DNA from: Vibrio sonorensis
GTDB taxonomy: Bacteria > Pseudomonadota > Gammaproteobacteria > Enterobacterales > Vibrionaceae
Length of the DNA stretch: 64,000 bases
Assembly: GCF_001854765.1 (NCBI RefSeq)
Contig: NZ_LJJE01000091.1
Coordinates: forward strand, 56,147 to 120,146
Direction: 5' to 3'
This document shows positions 1 to 10,517 of the stretch, one piece after another. Position 1 is the stretch's first letter. Each line of letters starts with the position of its first letter. The notes beneath the pieces were generated by a model. It was not told the origin of the DNA, did not search any database, and saw only the letters and a list, made by a program, of their open reading frames with translations. A program made the translations under genes and the position numbers.

Positions 1-548
1 AGAATATCTTCGATGGTGATAAGGCCAGAAACCCCACCAAACTCATCGACGACAATTGCCATGTGGTAACGCTCTTCACGGAACTCCTTGAGTAAGCGAT
101 CGACTCGTTTACTTTCAGGGACGACTACGGCAGGGCGTATTACCTGCTCGATATCGAATGGCGCGCTATCTGAGCCCAAGTATTTAAGTAAGTCCTTCGC
201 GAGTAGAATGCCTTCCACATGGTCTTTATCTTCACTAATTACCGGGTAGCGAGAGTGCTGGGCATCGGTAATGAGTGCGACCAGAGCGTCTAAATCGTCG
301 CTGCGGTCTGCAGTTACCATCTGGGAGCGAGGGATCATGATATCTCTTACCCTCATCTCTGCGATTTCCATGACCCCTTCGAGCATGTCGCGGGTATCGT
401 GGTCAATCAGGTCATTTTCTTCAGAATCTCGTATTACATCTACCAACTCTTGGCGATCTTTAGGATCTACTTGGAAAAGTTGACCTAGGCGTTCAAAGAA
501 GGACTTTCTACTCGGACCTTCTGAGTTTTGCGAATTGTCTTCGTTCAT
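1..548 (-). CDS. corC: CorC-type magnesium/cobalt efflux accessory protein (3' part outside window)
   Basis: The visible N-terminal 182 residues begin [11 protein letters not shown]. The ATG is set by the complement of CAT at 546-548, since the ATG six bases upstream runs into a stop after one codon. After an acidic leader come the CNNM/CorC-type CBS pair: the segment with MIPRSQMV and later [17 protein letters not shown] is typical of the second CBS repeat. The C-terminal CorC_HlyC domain lies beyond base 1. Family members lack membrane helices and are linked to divalent metal export and, in E. coli (YbeX), to ribosome and RNA metabolism. It lies 68 bp downstream of ybeY in the ybeZ-ybeY-ybeX order known from E. 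coli. Family identification is firm; the function of YbeX remains partly open. Confidence 0.9.
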   Translation of the reverse strand, partial: MNEDNSQNSEGPSRKSFFERLGQLFQVDPKDRQELVDVIRDSEENDLIDHDTRDMLEGVMEIAEMRVRDIMIPRSQMVTADRSDDLDALVALITDAQHSRYPVISEDKDHVEGILLAKDLLKYLGSDSAPFDIEQVIRPAVVVPESKRVDRLLKEFREERYHMAIVVDEFGGVSGLITIEDI

Positions 549-616
549 TTCATCTCAATAAACTAACGCTATCAGATGTGTGATAGCACACTTATAAGTT
601 ACGATATTGAAGTAAC

Positions 617-1081
617 TTATTGTTTTTCTGCAATATATGGGTCTTCAAAACCCAAGTCTTGCATAATCTTTGTTTCGAGGGACTCCATTTCTTCAGCTTC
701 GTCATCCTCAATATGATCATAACCTAGCAGATGTAGTGAGCCATGTACAACCATATGCGCCCAGTGCGCATTTAATGGTTTGCTCTGCTCAATGGCCTCT
801 TGCTCAACCACTTGTTTACAAATAACCATGTCGCCTAACAGATTAATCGGTAGCTCTGGCGGCGCTTCAAACGGAAAGGAAAGCACATTTGTCGGCTTGT
901 CTTTTCCGCGATACTCCATGTTGAGCTGGTGGCTTTCTTTCACGTCGACAATGCGAATTGTCAGCTCTGCTTCTGGTTTGAACGGTGAGATGGCTTTGTC
1001 CAACCATGATTGAAAATCAACTTCGGTTGGAAGATGATCTGGCTGTTCTACGGCCAACTGAAGGTCGAGTTCTATCGCCAT
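617..1081 (-). CDS. ybeY: Endoribonuclease / rRNA maturation factor YbeY
   Basis: A 154-residue protein starting [11 protein letters not shown]. An in-frame extension upstream exists but would overlap ybeZ by 167 bp, so the start just after the ybeZ stop is preferred. The zinc-binding signature [11 protein letters not shown] (H-x3-H-x5-H) lies near residues 114-124, with the [15 protein letters not shown] block before it. YbeY is a conserved metalloprotein needed for 16S rRNA 3'-end maturation and 70S quality control. Its start codon is one base past the stop of the PhoH-like gene, which implies translational coupling. Length is normal for the family. Confidence 0.95.
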   Translation of the reverse strand: MAIELDLQLAVEQPDHLPTEVDFQSWLDKAISPFKPEAELTIRIVDVKESHQLNMEYRGKDKPTNVLSFPFEAPPELPINLLGDMVICKQVVEQEAIEQSKPLNAHWAHMVVHGSLHLLGYDHIEDDEAEEMESLETKIMQDLGFEDPYIAEKQ

Positions 1082-1082
1082 G

Positions 1083-2168
1083 CTATTCCTTCTCCACACT
1101 TGTCGAGGAGTGAGAATTTTCGGCTTGGCGAGCTTCTCTCTCTTCGCGGCGTCGCTTCTCATACGCTTTGCGCTCTTTTTGATCTTGAGCTTCCCATTTC
1201 TCATAAGCGTTAACAATGCGAGCGACAACTGGGTGACGAACCACGTCATCCGATTGGAAGAAGTTAAAGCTGATTTCGTCTACTTCGTTCAAGACTTCAA
1301 TAGCGTGGCGCAAGCCAGATTTTGCTCCGCGAGGTAAGTCTATTTGAGTAACATCACCGGTTATCACGGCTCTTGAGTTAAAACCAATACGTGTCAGGAA
1401 CATTTTCATCTGTTCAACCGTGGTATTTTGGCTTTCATCTAGGATGATAAATGCGTCGTTTAGCGTTCGACCGCGCATATAAGCGAGCGGTGCTACTTCA
1501 ATCACATTTCTTTCGATGAGCTTTTCGACTCGCTCAAAACCGAGCATTTCAAACAGAGCGTCATACAGAGGGCGCAAGTAAGGGTCCACTTTCTGGCTGA
1601 GATCTCCTGGTAAAAAACCGAGCTTTTCACCAGCCTCTACAGCCGGACGAGTTAGAAGAATTCGGCGGATCTCTTGCCTTTCCAGTGCATCGACTGCAGC
1701 GGCTACCGCGAGGTAGGTTTTGCCTGTACCGGCAGGGCCTATACCAAAGCTAATATCGTGAGTAACCATATTCACTAAATATTGGGCTTGGTTAGGAGTA
1801 CGAGGTTTTATCACGCCTTTTTTAGTTTTTATAAAGACTTCTTTGCCGTGCTCAATATCGGATTCTAGATTTTGGTCTAAAACTCCGGTTTCCTTTATCG
1901 CCAGATGAATCTCTTCCGGCTCTATGTCGGGAATTTCCCCGCGAACAGGGGCCGTATTGACGTAAAGGGTCTTTATAATTTCTAACGCAGCGGCAGTGGT
2001 GTGGGGTTTACCTACTAGGGTAAAAAAATTGCCGCGGTAGCTGATTTCAACCCCTAATCGGCGTTCCAAATGTTTGATATTGTCATCGAAAGGACCGCAA
2101 AGGCTAGCAAGACGGCGGTTGTCTGAAGGTTCTAGATTGATTTCTAGGGTAACGATTTTATTACTCAA
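1083..2168 (-). CDS. ybeZ: PhoH-like ATPase YbeZ
   Basis: A 361-residue cytoplasmic P-loop ATPase of the PhoH family. An N-terminal KH-like region (about residues 1-110) precedes the ATPase core, with Walker [12 protein letters not shown] near residues 142-152 and Walker [12 protein letters not shown] near 238-248. The C terminus is a highly charged Lys/Glu/Arg tail from about residue 325. YbeZ is thought to act with YbeY in RNA and ribosome metabolism, which fits the near-zero spacing to ybeY. The gene is 71 bp downstream of miaB on the same strand, consistent with one miaB-ybeZ-ybeY-corC transcript. Confidence 0.95.
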   Translation of the reverse strand: MSNKIVTLEINLEPSDNRRLASLCGPFDDNIKHLERRLGVEISYRGNFFTLVGKPHTTAAALEIIKTLYVNTAPVRGEIPDIEPEEIHLAIKETGVLDQNLESDIEHGKEVFIKTKKGVIKPRTPNQAQYLVNMVTHDISFGIGPAGTGKTYLAVAAAVDALERQEIRRILLTRPAVEAGEKLGFLPGDLSQKVDPYLRPLYDALFEMLGFERVEKLIERNVIEVAPLAYMRGRTLNDAFIILDESQNTTVEQMKMFLTRIGFNSRAVITGDVTQIDLPRGAKSGLRHAIEVLNEVDEISFNFFQSDDVVRHPVVARIVNAYEKWEAQDQKERKAYEKRRREEREARQAENSHSSTSVEKE

Positions 2169-2239
2169 ATTTGCCTCTCATGGTTGCCATTGTATGAGAG
2201 CCTGATAACGACCAGACTCTCAATGGCTATTCTACGAAC

Positions 2240-3664
2240 TTAAGGCGTAAATGTAGCAACACCTAGTTCGTCTTCTCGGCGGGTCTTCTCCATCATCTCT
2301 GTTGGTGAAGTTACCACCCTTAGGTTCATCTCTTGTTCGGTTCTTATCAGTTCGCCACGCAAGGAGTTGGCAAATACGTCAACAATTTTGACATCGACAA
2401 ACTGACCAATAAGTTCTGCTGGGCCTTCAAAGTTCACAACGCGGTTGTTCTCAGTACGGCCACGAAGTTCCATCAAGTTTTTCTTAGAAGGGCCTTCTAC
2501 CAGTATACGCTGTTCTGTGTCTAACATCAGTCTTGAATAGCGCATTGCTTGACTGTTGATAGTTTGCTGAAGTTCGTATAGACGCTCTTTCTTAGTATCT
2601 TCACTTAGATCGCAAGGGTAATCCGCTGCAGGAGTACCAGGGCGAGGAGAGAAGATAAAGCTAAAACTCATATCAAAGTCGACGTCGCGGATCAGCTTCA
2701 TGGTTTGCTGGAAATCGTGGTCTGACTCGCCAGGGAAACCGACAATGAAATCAGAGCTGATTTGAATGCCTGGTCGTGCTTTGCGAAGTTTACGAATCGT
2801 AGACTTATACTCAATACCCGTATGAGGGCGCTTCATCATGGTTAGAATACGGTCGGAACCACTTTGAACGGGTAAGTGTAAGAAGCTAACCAGTTCAGGT
2901 GTGTCTTCGTATACGGCAACGATGTCGTCGGTAAACTCCATCGGGTGGCTCGTTGTAAATCGAATGCGGTCGATGCCATCGATAGAAGCGACCAGTCTTA
3001 ACAGATCGGCGAACGAACAGATATCACCGTCGTGTGTTGGGCCGCGATAAGCGTTTACGTTTTGTCCAAGAAGGTTAACTTCGCGAACGCCTTGTTCAGC
3101 AAGTTGAGCTATTTCGAAAAGCACATCATCCATTGGACGGCTAACTTCTTCACCACGAGTATATGGAACAACGCAGTAAGTACAGTACTTGGAACAGCCT
3201 TCCATAATAGAAACGAACGCAGTTGCGCCTTCGGCACGTGGCTCTGGTAGGCTATCGAACTTCTCAATTTCAGGGAAAGAGATGTCCATAACTGGAACGT
3301 CATCGCTTTGAGACTGCTTAATCATTTCAGGTAAGCGGTGTAGCGTTTGCGGGCCGAAAATAACGTCGACAAAGGGGGCGCGTTCGCGAATGTGGTCGCC
3401 TTCTTGAGTCGCAACACAGCCACCGACGCCAATCACAACGCCAGGTTTACTATCTTTAAGTGTTTTCCAACGACCCAATTGGTGGAATACTTTTTCCTGC
3501 GCTTTCTCGCGGATAGAACAGGTGTTCAGTAGTAGTACATCTGCTTCTGATGGTTCTTCTGTCAGCTCGTAGCCGTTCGCAGCATTAAGCAGATCAGCCA
3601 TTTTAGATGAATCGTATTCGTTCATCTGGCAACCCCAGGTTTTTATTAGCAGTTTCTTACTCAT
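2240..3664 (-). CDS. miaB: tRNA-2-methylthio-N6-dimethylallyladenosine synthase MiaB
   Basis: A 474-residue radical-SAM methylthiotransferase that adds the methylthio group to i6A37 in tRNAs reading UNN codons. The start [15 protein letters not shown] is chosen because the upstream 30-residue extension is unlike the family. The N-terminal UPF0004 domain carries the auxiliary cluster cysteines in [15 protein letters not shown] and GVGGCVA. The radical-SAM motif CSKYCTYC follows near residue 157, and a C-terminal TRAM-like RNA-binding domain occupies roughly residues 378-445. It heads the ybeZ-ybeY-corC run and is divergent from ubiF. Nothing is unusual about length or motifs. Confidence 0.97.
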   Translation of the reverse strand: MSKKLLIKTWGCQMNEYDSSKMADLLNAANGYELTEEPSEADVLLLNTCSIREKAQEKVFHQLGRWKTLKDSKPGVVIGVGGCVATQEGDHIRERAPFVDVIFGPQTLHRLPEMIKQSQSDDVPVMDISFPEIEKFDSLPEPRAEGATAFVSIMEGCSKYCTYCVVPYTRGEEVSRPMDDVLFEIAQLAEQGVREVNLLGQNVNAYRGPTHDGDICSFADLLRLVASIDGIDRIRFTTSHPMEFTDDIVAVYEDTPELVSFLHLPVQSGSDRILTMMKRPHTGIEYKSTIRKLRKARPGIQISSDFIVGFPGESDHDFQQTMKLIRDVDFDMSFSFIFSPRPGTPAADYPCDLSEDTKKERLYELQQTINSQAMRYSRLMLDTEQRILVEGPSKKNLMELRGRTENNRVVNFEGPAELIGQFVDVKIVDVFANSLRGELIRTEQEMNLRVVTSPTEMMEKTRREDELGVATFTP

Positions 3665-3995
3665 CTCACATTCGCTCGTATTAAATCTTTTACTAAAAAG
3701 AAACTCATACCCAAAAAGGAAACGGGCTCGCTTGACGAGACCATTTGGGTACACTTGTTCAAATTATAGTCACCATTCTGGTGGTAAGCGGCGTATTGTA
3801 CTGCTTTCAATCTGTCCTGACTAGTAGTTAGGTCAATTCTATTTAAACCTTTACTGTATAAGGGGTTTGACCTCGTTACACTTATGGTTTTTGTTTGAGG
3901 ATGTGGTCATAAACTCACTGCCACAAAGTCCATCTGATAACTTTTTCGGTGTATAATCGAAAGTCGCCAAAGATCAATATGATAAAGAGTGAAGA
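3665..3995. other. Divergent promoter region miaB/ubiF
   Basis: A 331-bp intergenic region between two divergent genes. A TATAAT hexamer at 3952-3957 lies 38 bp before the ubiF start and is the best -10 candidate. I see no good -35 at 17 bp, no RNA gene and no strong hairpin. Confidence 0.6.
3952..3957 (+). promoter_or_regulatory. Candidate -10 element for ubiF
   Basis: Perfect TATAAT, 38 bp upstream of the ubiF ATG. The hexamer at the expected -35 position (3929-3934, TCCATC) is poor, so this rests on the -10 alone. Confidence 0.4.
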
Positions 3996-5144
3996 ATGAA
4001 CAGATATGAGATAGCTGTTGTGGGCGGAGGCATGGTCGGTGCGGCTGTGGCTATCGGCTACGCAAAACAAGGGAAAAAGGTCGCTTTGATTGAAGGAAGC
4101 GCACCAGAAGCATTTGCTGCGGATCAGCCAATGGACGTTCGAGTTTCCGCTATTTCTCGCGCTTCGGTAGATTTACTCGACGAGCTAGGTGCTTGGGATG
4201 CAATACGTTCTATGCGTATTTGCCCGTACAAACGGCTAGAAACGTGGGAGCACCCTGATTGCCGCACTCGGTTTTCTTCCGATTCCATGCAGTTAGAGGA
4301 GCTAGGCTATATCGTTGAAAATCGTGTCATTCAGTTAGGTCTTTGGCAAGAGTTTAGCAAGTATGAAAACCTAACGGTCTGTTGTCCTGATACGCTAGAC
4401 AAGATTCAATTTGGCGATGAAAACGAGTTAACCTTGTCTAGTGGGCAACGCCTTTCTGCGGAATGGGTAATCGGTGCTGACGGGGCAAACTCTAAAGTTC
4501 GCAATATGGTTGGTATTGGCGTGACAGCATGGGATTATCGCCAGCATTGCATGTTAATCAATGTCGAAACAGAGTTACCGCAACAGGATATAACTTGGCA
4601 GCAGTTTACGCCTTCTGGTCCACGCTCGTTTTTGCCTTTGTGTGGTCATCAAGGCTCTTTGGTTTGGTATGACTCGCCTGCGCGTATTCGCCAACTCAAT
4701 GGAATGTCGAACAAGCAGTTGCGCGAAGAAATTCTAGCGCACTTTCCTAAAGAGCTGGGCGACGTGAAAGTACTTCAATCAGGTTCATTTCCTCTGACGA
4801 GAAGACACGCTCAATCTTACGTTAAGCAAAAGTGCATTCTTGTCGGTGATGCAGCCCATACCATTAACCCTTTGGCTGGGCAGGGGGTCAATCTGGGGTT
4901 CAAAGATGTAAAAGTACTGCTAGAAAAATGCCAAGAAATGACGTTTACGGATCAAGCGGTTAACGCTTATGAGAGAGTTCGCAGACCGGACAACTTGTTG
5001 ATGCAATCTGGTATGGACTTTTTCTATAAAACGTTTAGCAATGACGTAACACCGCTTAAAGCTATTCGAAATGCGGCATTAAAACTGGCTGAGCATTCAG
5101 GGCCAGTGAAGCAGCAAGTGCTCAAATACGCGCTGGGGTTGTAG
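3996..5144 (+). CDS. ubiF: Ubiquinone biosynthesis FAD-dependent hydroxylase UbiF
   Basis: A 382-residue member of the UbiH/UbiF/Coq6 flavin monooxygenases. The N-terminal Rossmann motif VVGGGMVGAAVA, the mid-protein WVIGADGANSKVR and the FAD-ribityl motif LVGDAAHTINPLAGQG are all present at the usual spacing. Members hydroxylate the quinone ring during ubiquinone synthesis; UbiF acts at C6 of the demethoxy intermediate. The assignment to UbiF rather than UbiH or UbiI rests on the divergent position next to miaB, as in E. coli. The gene is monocistronic and ends at a strong bidirectional terminator. Confidence 0.85.
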   Translation: MNRYEIAVVGGGMVGAAVAIGYAKQGKKVALIEGSAPEAFAADQPMDVRVSAISRASVDLLDELGAWDAIRSMRICPYKRLETWEHPDCRTRFSSDSMQLEELGYIVENRVIQLGLWQEFSKYENLTVCCPDTLDKIQFGDENELTLSSGQRLSAEWVIGADGANSKVRNMVGIGVTAWDYRQHCMLINVETELPQQDITWQQFTPSGPRSFLPLCGHQGSLVWYDSPARIRQLNGMSNKQLREEILAHFPKELGDVKVLQSGSFPLTRRHAQSYVKQKCILVGDAAHTINPLAGQGVNLGFKDVKVLLEKCQEMTFTDQAVNAYERVRRPDNLLMQSGMDFFYKTFSNDVTPLKAIRNAALKLAEHSGPVKQQVLKYALGL

Positions 5145-5173
5145 AGATAGGGTGTAGTAGTAATAACGGGACA

Positions 5174-5206
5174 TAAAAAAACGCTGCTCTAGAGCAGCGT
5201 TTTTTC
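5174..5206. terminator. Bidirectional rho-independent terminator between ubiF and crr
   Basis: Perfect 10-bp stem ACGCTGCTCT/AGAGCAGCGT, flanked by an A run on the left and a T run on the right, so it works on both strands for the convergent ubiF and crr genes. Confidence 0.9.
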
Positions 5207-5229
5207 TTAATCATTTTGCAAGCAAACGA

Positions 5230-5739
5230 TTAACGAGTTACGCGAAGAACAGGTGTTTCGCCAACGTTAACAGAACCAGAAAGCTTGTTCAGCTCTTTGA
5301 TTTCGTCCATGTTAGAGATAACAACAGGTGTTAGCGTAGACTTTGCTTTTTCTTCTAGTAGTGCTAGATCGAACTCGATGATGGTTTCGCCAGCTTTTAC
5401 TACTTGACCTTCTTCAGCGATGCGCTTGAAGCCTTCGCCTTTTAGTTCAACAGTGTCGATACCGAAGTGAACGAATAGTTCAACACCGTCATCAGACTCA
5501 ATTGAGAAAGCGTGGTTAGTTTCGAAGATTTTGCCGATAGTACCGTTTACAGGAGCGACCATTTTGTTGCCCGCTGGTTTGATTGCGATACCGTCACCAA
5601 CGATTTTCTCTGCGAAAACAACGTCTGGCACGTCTTCGATATTTACAATTTCACCTGACAGCGGTGCGATGATCTCGATTGCGCCTGCATCCGCGCTATC
5701 GTCAGATACTAGCTTCTTAAGTTTGTCAAACAGACCCAT
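5230..5739 (-). CDS. crr: PTS glucose-specific enzyme IIA (Crr)
   Basis: A 169-residue soluble IIA-Glc protein that receives phosphate from HPr and passes it to IIB domains of sugar permeases; in its free form it regulates permeases and adenylate cyclase. The phospho-acceptor histidine is in [12 protein letters not shown] (near residue 91) and the second active-site histidine in ETNHAFSIE (near 76). It is the last gene of ptsH-ptsI-crr, 105 bp after ptsI. NagE in this window has no IIA domain, so this protein is a plausible partner. Confidence 0.97.
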   Translation of the reverse strand: MGLFDKLKKLVSDDSADAGAIEIIAPLSGEIVNIEDVPDVVFAEKIVGDGIAIKPAGNKMVAPVNGTIGKIFETNHAFSIESDDGVELFVHFGIDTVELKGEGFKRIAEEGQVVKAGETIIEFDLALLEEKAKSTLTPVVISNMDEIKELNKLSGSVNVGETPVLRVTR

Positions 5740-5844
5740 TGTGTCGTGCTCCTAAGGTTTAGTTTTATTCTTTCGAAATATAGTATACCAATCTCAAACA
5801 ATAGACGACTACTTTTAGCCGTCTATCTTATTGGTATTTGCGGA

Positions 5845-7569
5845 TTATTGTGTTTTTTCCGCGATGAATTTTTCTACACAAGCTTCGATTTCAGCCGCTG
5901 TTGGCAAAGAAAGCGCTTCTTCGGCCATCGCTTTAACTTCTGCGAAGTTTGAGTTGCGGATCACTTTCTTAACTTTAGGGATAGAGATGCCGCTCATCGA
6001 GAACTCATCAAGACCCATACCTAGTAGAAGTAAAGTAGCGCGCTCGTCACCTGCAAGCTCACCACACATACCTGTCCATTTACCTTCAGCGTGAGATGCG
6101 TCGATCACCTGCTTGATAACGGTCAGAACCGCTGGAGATAGAGGGTTGTATAAATGAGAAATCATTTCGTTACCACGGTCTACCGCTAGTGTGTACTGCG
6201 TTAGGTCGTTAGTACCGATAGAGAAGAAAGCCACTTCCTTCGCTAGATGATGTGCAATCGCGGCAGCGGCTGGTGTTTCAACCATTACGCCAATTTCGAT
6301 ATTTTCATCGAACGCCAAGCCTTCTGCACGAAGTTCTGCTTTGTACTCTTCGATTGCCGCTTTCAGTTCGCGGATCTCTTCTACTGAGATGATCATTGGG
6401 AACATGATGCGAAGCTTACCGTGTGCAGATGCACGTAGAATACCACGTAGCTGGTCACGTAGAATTTCGCGACGGTCCAAGCTAATACGTACTGCGCGCC
6501 AACCTAGGAATGGGTTCATCTCTTTAGGAAGATCCATGTACGGTAGATCTTTGTCACCACCGATATCCATAGTACGGATGATCACTGGTTCGCCGTGCAT
6601 TGCTTCTGCTACTTCTTTGTACGCTTGGTACTGTTCTTCTTCAGTAGGAAGAGCGTCGCGGTCCATAAATAGGAACTCAGTACGGTACAAACCAACGCCT
6701 TCACCACCGTTGCGGATGATGCCGTCACAGTCTTTAACGGTACCGATGTTGCCGCATACTTCTACGCGATGGTCATCAGTCGTTGTTGCTGGAAGATCTT
6801 TAAGTTTGGCTAGCTCTTCTTTTTCGGCGATAAATGCTGCTTGAACACTTTTCGCTTCGTCTAGCTCTGCGTCTGATGGGTTGATAACGATTTTGTTGTT
6901 CATCGCATCAAGGATCAGAGTGTCGCCGTTCTTCACTTGCTTAGTAATATCGTTAGTACCAACGATTGCAGGAAGTTCTAGAGAACGAGCCATGATAGAA
7001 GTGTGAGAAGTACGACCGCCAATATCACACGCAAAACCCAGTACGTAATCTAGGTTGATCTGAGCTGTTTCAGATGGTGTTAGGTCGTAAGCGACTAGGA
7101 TAACTTCTTGATCGATATCGCTTAGAGATACGATATTGATGCCTAGTGCATTTTTTACAAAACGTGAACCGATATCGCGGATATCTGTCGCACGTTCTTT
7201 TAGATATTCGTCGTCAAGAGATTCAAGAGCAGAAGCTTGCTCTTCGATAACCGTGTGGATTGCGTTATCGGCAGTCAGCTTGTCGTTCTTGATCAGTGCT
7301 AGGATTTCTTCTTCCAGCTCTTCATCTTCAAGAAGCATGATGTGACCTTCAAAGATCGCTTCTTTCTCTTCACCGAAAGTCTCTAGAGCTTTCTGCTTAA
7401 CGGTTTCAAGCTGAGCAGCAGATTTGTTACGAGCGTCAAAGAAACGCTGTACTTCTGCTTCTACCTGCTCATCAGAAATAGTGTTTGTGTTTAGGACAAT
7501 TTCATCTTCTTGAAGTAGTAGTGCTTTACCAATCGCAATACCTGGAGATGCTAGGATGCCTGAAATCAT
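5845..7569 (-). CDS. ptsI: Phosphoenolpyruvate-protein phosphotransferase, PTS enzyme I
   Basis: A 574-residue enzyme I, which takes phosphate from PEP and transfers it to HPr. The swivel-domain phospho-histidine lies in [12 protein letters not shown] (near residue 189). The PEP-binding TIM-barrel follows, with [22 protein letters not shown] and the signature [14 protein letters not shown], and the catalytic cysteine in [10 protein letters not shown] near residue 502. Full length for the family. It sits between ptsH (138 bp upstream) and crr on the same strand. Confidence 0.98.
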   Translation of the reverse strand: MISGILASPGIAIGKALLLQEDEIVLNTNTISDEQVEAEVQRFFDARNKSAAQLETVKQKALETFGEEKEAIFEGHIMLLEDEELEEEILALIKNDKLTADNAIHTVIEEQASALESLDDEYLKERATDIRDIGSRFVKNALGINIVSLSDIDQEVILVAYDLTPSETAQINLDYVLGFACDIGGRTSHTSIMARSLELPAIVGTNDITKQVKNGDTLILDAMNNKIVINPSDAELDEAKSVQAAFIAEKEELAKLKDLPATTTDDHRVEVCGNIGTVKDCDGIIRNGGEGVGLYRTEFLFMDRDALPTEEEQYQAYKEVAEAMHGEPVIIRTMDIGGDKDLPYMDLPKEMNPFLGWRAVRISLDRREILRDQLRGILRASAHGKLRIMFPMIISVEEIRELKAAIEEYKAELRAEGLAFDENIEIGVMVETPAAAAIAHHLAKEVAFFSIGTNDLTQYTLAVDRGNEMISHLYNPLSPAVLTVIKQVIDASHAEGKWTGMCGELAGDERATLLLLGMGLDEFSMSGISIPKVKKVIRNSNFAEVKAMAEEALSLPTAAEIEACVEKFIAEKTQ

Positions 7570-7707
7570 AGCCTTACCTTAAAATGGTCAACTTATAAAA
7601 CGGGAGATTAATTGAGTGTGCTAACGATAATGTTTAGCTTATTTCGTAACCTATTTCCAACAAAGCATTTTGCTTTCACAAAATGGCTTTGTATATAGGA
7701 GACCGGA

Positions 7708-7965
7708 TTAGTGCAGCTTGTCCATCAGAGCAACTAGATGGTCAACAGCTTGTTGAGCTTGTGGGCCCTCAGCTGAGATAGTAACTACTGTACCTTTTAC
7801 TAGGCCTAGAGTTTGCAGTTTGAAAAGGCTCTTTGCGCTAGCGCTTTTACCGTTAGAAGTCACAGTGATGTCCGCATCAAAAGCTTTTGCTTCTTTAACG
7901 AACTGTGCAGCTGGACGAGTGTGAAGACCGTTTTCTGCAGTGATTTCTACTTGCTTCTCGTACAT
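7708..7965 (-). CDS. ptsH: Phosphocarrier protein HPr
   Basis: An 85-residue HPr. The phospho-accepting His15 is in [13 protein letters not shown] and Ser46 in [10 protein letters not shown]. It shuttles phosphate from enzyme I to IIA proteins. It is the first gene of the ptsHI-crr operon; a GGGG-type ribosome site lies before the ATG. Length and motifs match enterobacterial HPr. Confidence 0.98.
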   Translation of the reverse strand: MYEKQVEITAENGLHTRPAAQFVKEAKAFDADITVTSNGKSASAKSLFKLQTLGLVKGTVVTISAEGPQAQQAVDHLVALMDKLH

Positions 7966-8266
7966 GTTGTATACCCCAATTGATTTATATTTTGATAGTT
8001 TATTAACCAGCTCTAGCTTAACGGCTAAACCAAGTGACTGCCAATAGCATATTCTCGATTAAGTGTCATAACTGATACTGATGTTAAATTTTACAGACGT
8101 GCAAACTGTAATACTCGGTTCATACGCCTGTATTAAATTCAATTTATGCTTCTTTATTTTGAAGCCAAAAATAATACAGCCCCGATATTACCAAAGGTGC
8201 GGCAGGGATCAACAAAAAAGCCCCTTAACGGGGCTTTTTTAAACGAAAAATTGATTTCAACACATA
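7966..8266. other. ptsH upstream region
   Basis: This gap holds the promoter region of ptsH (read leftwards) and, at its right end, the cysK terminator. I could not define a CRP site or a -35/-10 pair with confidence. Confidence 0.5.
8214..8240 (-). terminator. Terminator of cysK
   Basis: Stem AAGCCCC / GGGGCTT with a 4-base TAAC-type loop, flanked by A and T runs. It lies just downstream of the cysK stop on the minus strand and can act in both directions. Confidence 0.88.
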
Positions 8267-9235
8267 TTACTGTTGGTTTTCTTTTTCCGTAAAGATGCCT
8301 GCAAACAGCGCTGAGCTCAGGTAACGCTCACCAGAACTTGGTAGAACCGTTACAATTGTTTTTCCTTCAAATTCAGGTAGTTCCGCTAGGCGGTTTGCTG
8401 CAACAACTGCCGCGCCAGATGAAATACCCGCAAGGATGCCTTCTTCTTCCATTAGGCGACGAGCCATTTCAATCGCTTCTTCAGAAGTTACGGCTTCTAC
8501 GCGGTCAACAAGTTCTAGATCTAGGTTACCAGGGATGAAACCTGCACCGATACCTTGAATTTTGTGTGGAGCAGGTTGGATTTCTTCACCCGCTAGTGCT
8601 TGGGCAATAACTGGAGACTCTGCTGGTTCAACCGCAACTGAAGTGATTGCTTTACCTTTTTCACCTTTGATGTAACGGCTTGTACCTGTGATTGTACCGC
8701 CAGTACCTACACCTGATACGAATACGTCAATTTCGCCATCGGTTGCTTCCCAGATTTCAGGACCCGTTGTTTTTTCGTGGATCTGTGGGTTAGCTGGGTT
8801 GTTGAACTGTTGTAGAAGTAGGTATTTCTCTGGGTTACTTGCAACAATTTCTTCTGCTTTGTTAATCGCGCCTTTCATGCCTTTGGCAGCTTCAGTCAGC
8901 TCTAGGTTTGCCCCCAGTGCTTTTAGTAGCTTACGACGCTCAAGGCTCATTGACTCAGGCATAGTTAGCGTTAGTTTGTAACCGCGAGCAGCCGCTACGA
9001 AAGCCAGCGCAACACCGGTGTTACCACTTGTTGGCTCTACTAGCTCAACGCCTTCTTTTAGCGTGCCAGCTTTTTCCGCTTCCCAAATCATGTTTGCGCC
9101 GATTCGACACTTAACGCTAAAGCTTGGGTTACGAGCTTCAACTTTAGCCAGCACTTTGCCTTTACTTACTTTGTTAAGGCGGACTAGTGGAGTGTTACCA
9201 ATAGTTAGAGAGTTATCTTCGTAGATTTTGCTCAT
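8267..9235 (-). CDS. cysK: Cysteine synthase A (O-acetylserine sulfhydrylase A)
   Basis: A 322-residue PLP enzyme that makes L-cysteine from O-acetylserine and sulfide. The PLP lysine is in [13 protein letters not shown] (near residue 42), the substrate loop in [12 protein letters not shown], and the phosphate-binding glycine loop in [13 protein letters not shown]. Length matches CysK rather than CysM. It lies upstream (in map order) of cysZ on the same strand with a 341-bp gap, so the two sulfur genes probably have separate promoters. Confidence 0.96.
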   Translation of the reverse strand: MSKIYEDNSLTIGNTPLVRLNKVSKGKVLAKVEARNPSFSVKCRIGANMIWEAEKAGTLKEGVELVEPTSGNTGVALAFVAAARGYKLTLTMPESMSLERRKLLKALGANLELTEAAKGMKGAINKAEEIVASNPEKYLLLQQFNNPANPQIHEKTTGPEIWEATDGEIDVFVSGVGTGGTITGTSRYIKGEKGKAITSVAVEPAESPVIAQALAGEEIQPAPHKIQGIGAGFIPGNLDLELVDRVEAVTSEEAIEMARRLMEEEGILAGISSGAAVVAANRLAELPEFEGKTIVTVLPSSGERYLSSALFAGIFTEKENQQ

Positions 9236-9576
9236 GGTGATGTTCCTTCATTACACGTCTGTTAATGCACTTTGTGAATATGATTAGAAGAATACGCACT
9301 ATGGAAAAAAGGGAAAAGGATTAAAAAGTTATATCTTATTAGTGTGCGGCGAACCTTTTACTTGTGGCACAACAGCGAATTATCGGGCTTAAGAAAAAAT
9401 AGAGACGTTTGTTGAAAGCTTACATTGCTGAAAGAACCGTATTAAGGAGAAAAATCTAAAGCTTACGCGCAATAAGTATTGGGGCAGAGTGCTTGATGTG
9501 CACCCATAAAATCTACTGTAAAGGTCAGAGCGCCCTTGGTTTGGGCGCTTATATCGCTGGTGTAAATGTTATCTGT
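9236..9576. other. cysK upstream / cysZ downstream region
   Basis: A 341-bp gap that should contain the cysK promoter. A perfect 7-bp inverted repeat AGCGCCC/GGGCGCT at 9529-9549 lies just after the cysZ stop but has no clear T tract. I see no gene and could not define a CysB site. Confidence 0.5.
9529..9549 (-). terminator. Hairpin downstream of cysZ
   Basis: Seven-base perfect stem AGCGCCC/GGGCGCT with a 7-base loop, 27 bp beyond the cysZ stop. There is no U tract on the minus strand, so termination would be weak or rho-assisted. Confidence 0.4.
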
Positions 9577-10323
9577 TTAGAGGTGTTGGTTTTTAAACTC
9601 ATTCACCCACATAGATGTAGCCCCGCACACCGCAATCGGCATGACAAACAGGTTTAGTAATGGCACCGTAGTAAAAAGGGCGACGAGAACCCCAAACCCA
9701 TATGCCTTGGATTGTTTTTGTTTCAAACTGTTACGCATCGAATTGAAAGGAACTTTGTGATTGTCGAACGGATAATCACAATACTGCACGGCCAGCATCC
9801 AAGCGGTAAAGATAAACCACAAGATAGGACCAAGAGTTTGACCAAGAGCTGGAATGAGAAGCAGTAAAAACAAACCAATAGCCTTGGGCAGGACATAAAG
9901 TAACTTGCGCCATTCTCTAGCCAAAATACGTGGTGTATCTTTGATAATGGCTAGCGCTCCAGCTTCATTAACTTTGTTACCTGTTAAATGTTCCTCCACC
10001 TTTTCTGCGAGTAAACCGTTAAATGGAGCGGCAACGAAATTAGCTAGTGTACTAAAAAAGTATGAAAACGTTGCGAGTATGGTTATCACAAGCAATGGCC
10101 AAAGAAGGTAGCTGAGCCACGACAAAAAATCAGGGAGCTGATTCATCCATCCTTGGATCCAAGTATCTAAGTGAGAAAACAAGTAGAAGAGAGCACCACC
10201 AACTAACAGGATGTTGGCCATTAGTGGAAGTAGGACAAAACGTCGGATACCAGGAGTGGTGGCAAGTTGAATACCACGTATAAAATAGCCGAAGCCTGAG
10301 CAGTTTTGTTGAGTATGAGACAT
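9577..10323 (-). CDS. cysZ: Sulfate transporter CysZ
   Basis: A 248-residue inner-membrane protein of the CysZ/EI24 family that brings sulfate into the cell for cysteine synthesis. The start MSHTQQNCSGFGYFIRG matches the family; an upstream in-frame start adds ten residues. Hydrophobic helices are visible near residues 28-52, 62-90, 140-175 and 200-228. Its position between cysK and zipA on the opposite strand to zipA is the classic gamma-proteobacterial arrangement. Confidence 0.93.
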   Translation of the reverse strand: MSHTQQNCSGFGYFIRGIQLATTPGIRRFVLLPLMANILLVGGALFYLFSHLDTWIQGWMNQLPDFLSWLSYLLWPLLVITILATFSYFFSTLANFVAAPFNGLLAEKVEEHLTGNKVNEAGALAIIKDTPRILAREWRKLLYVLPKAIGLFLLLLIPALGQTLGPILWFIFTAWMLAVQYCDYPFDNHKVPFNSMRNSLKQKQSKAYGFGVLVALFTTVPLLNLFVMPIAVCGATSMWVNEFKNQHL

Positions 10324-10517
10324 GGTGTTTCGCTGTGAAAATAACCTTTTCACTATATTACAAGAAAAAAAGCGTGTTCAAAATCACAAGATTAGTGGAA
10401 CTTCTCACATTAATTTGTTCTAAAACAGTTGATAGATTTGGTAAAGTAACTCGATATAAATTAATTTCTCTCAATACATCATTGATTAAGCGTGTATTGA
10501 ACAACTGAGAGCAACAC

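Noticed and set aside
617..1249. N-terminally extended YbeY
   Set aside because: The extension overlaps ybeZ by 167 bp and is unlike the family; the start at 1081 fits normal length.
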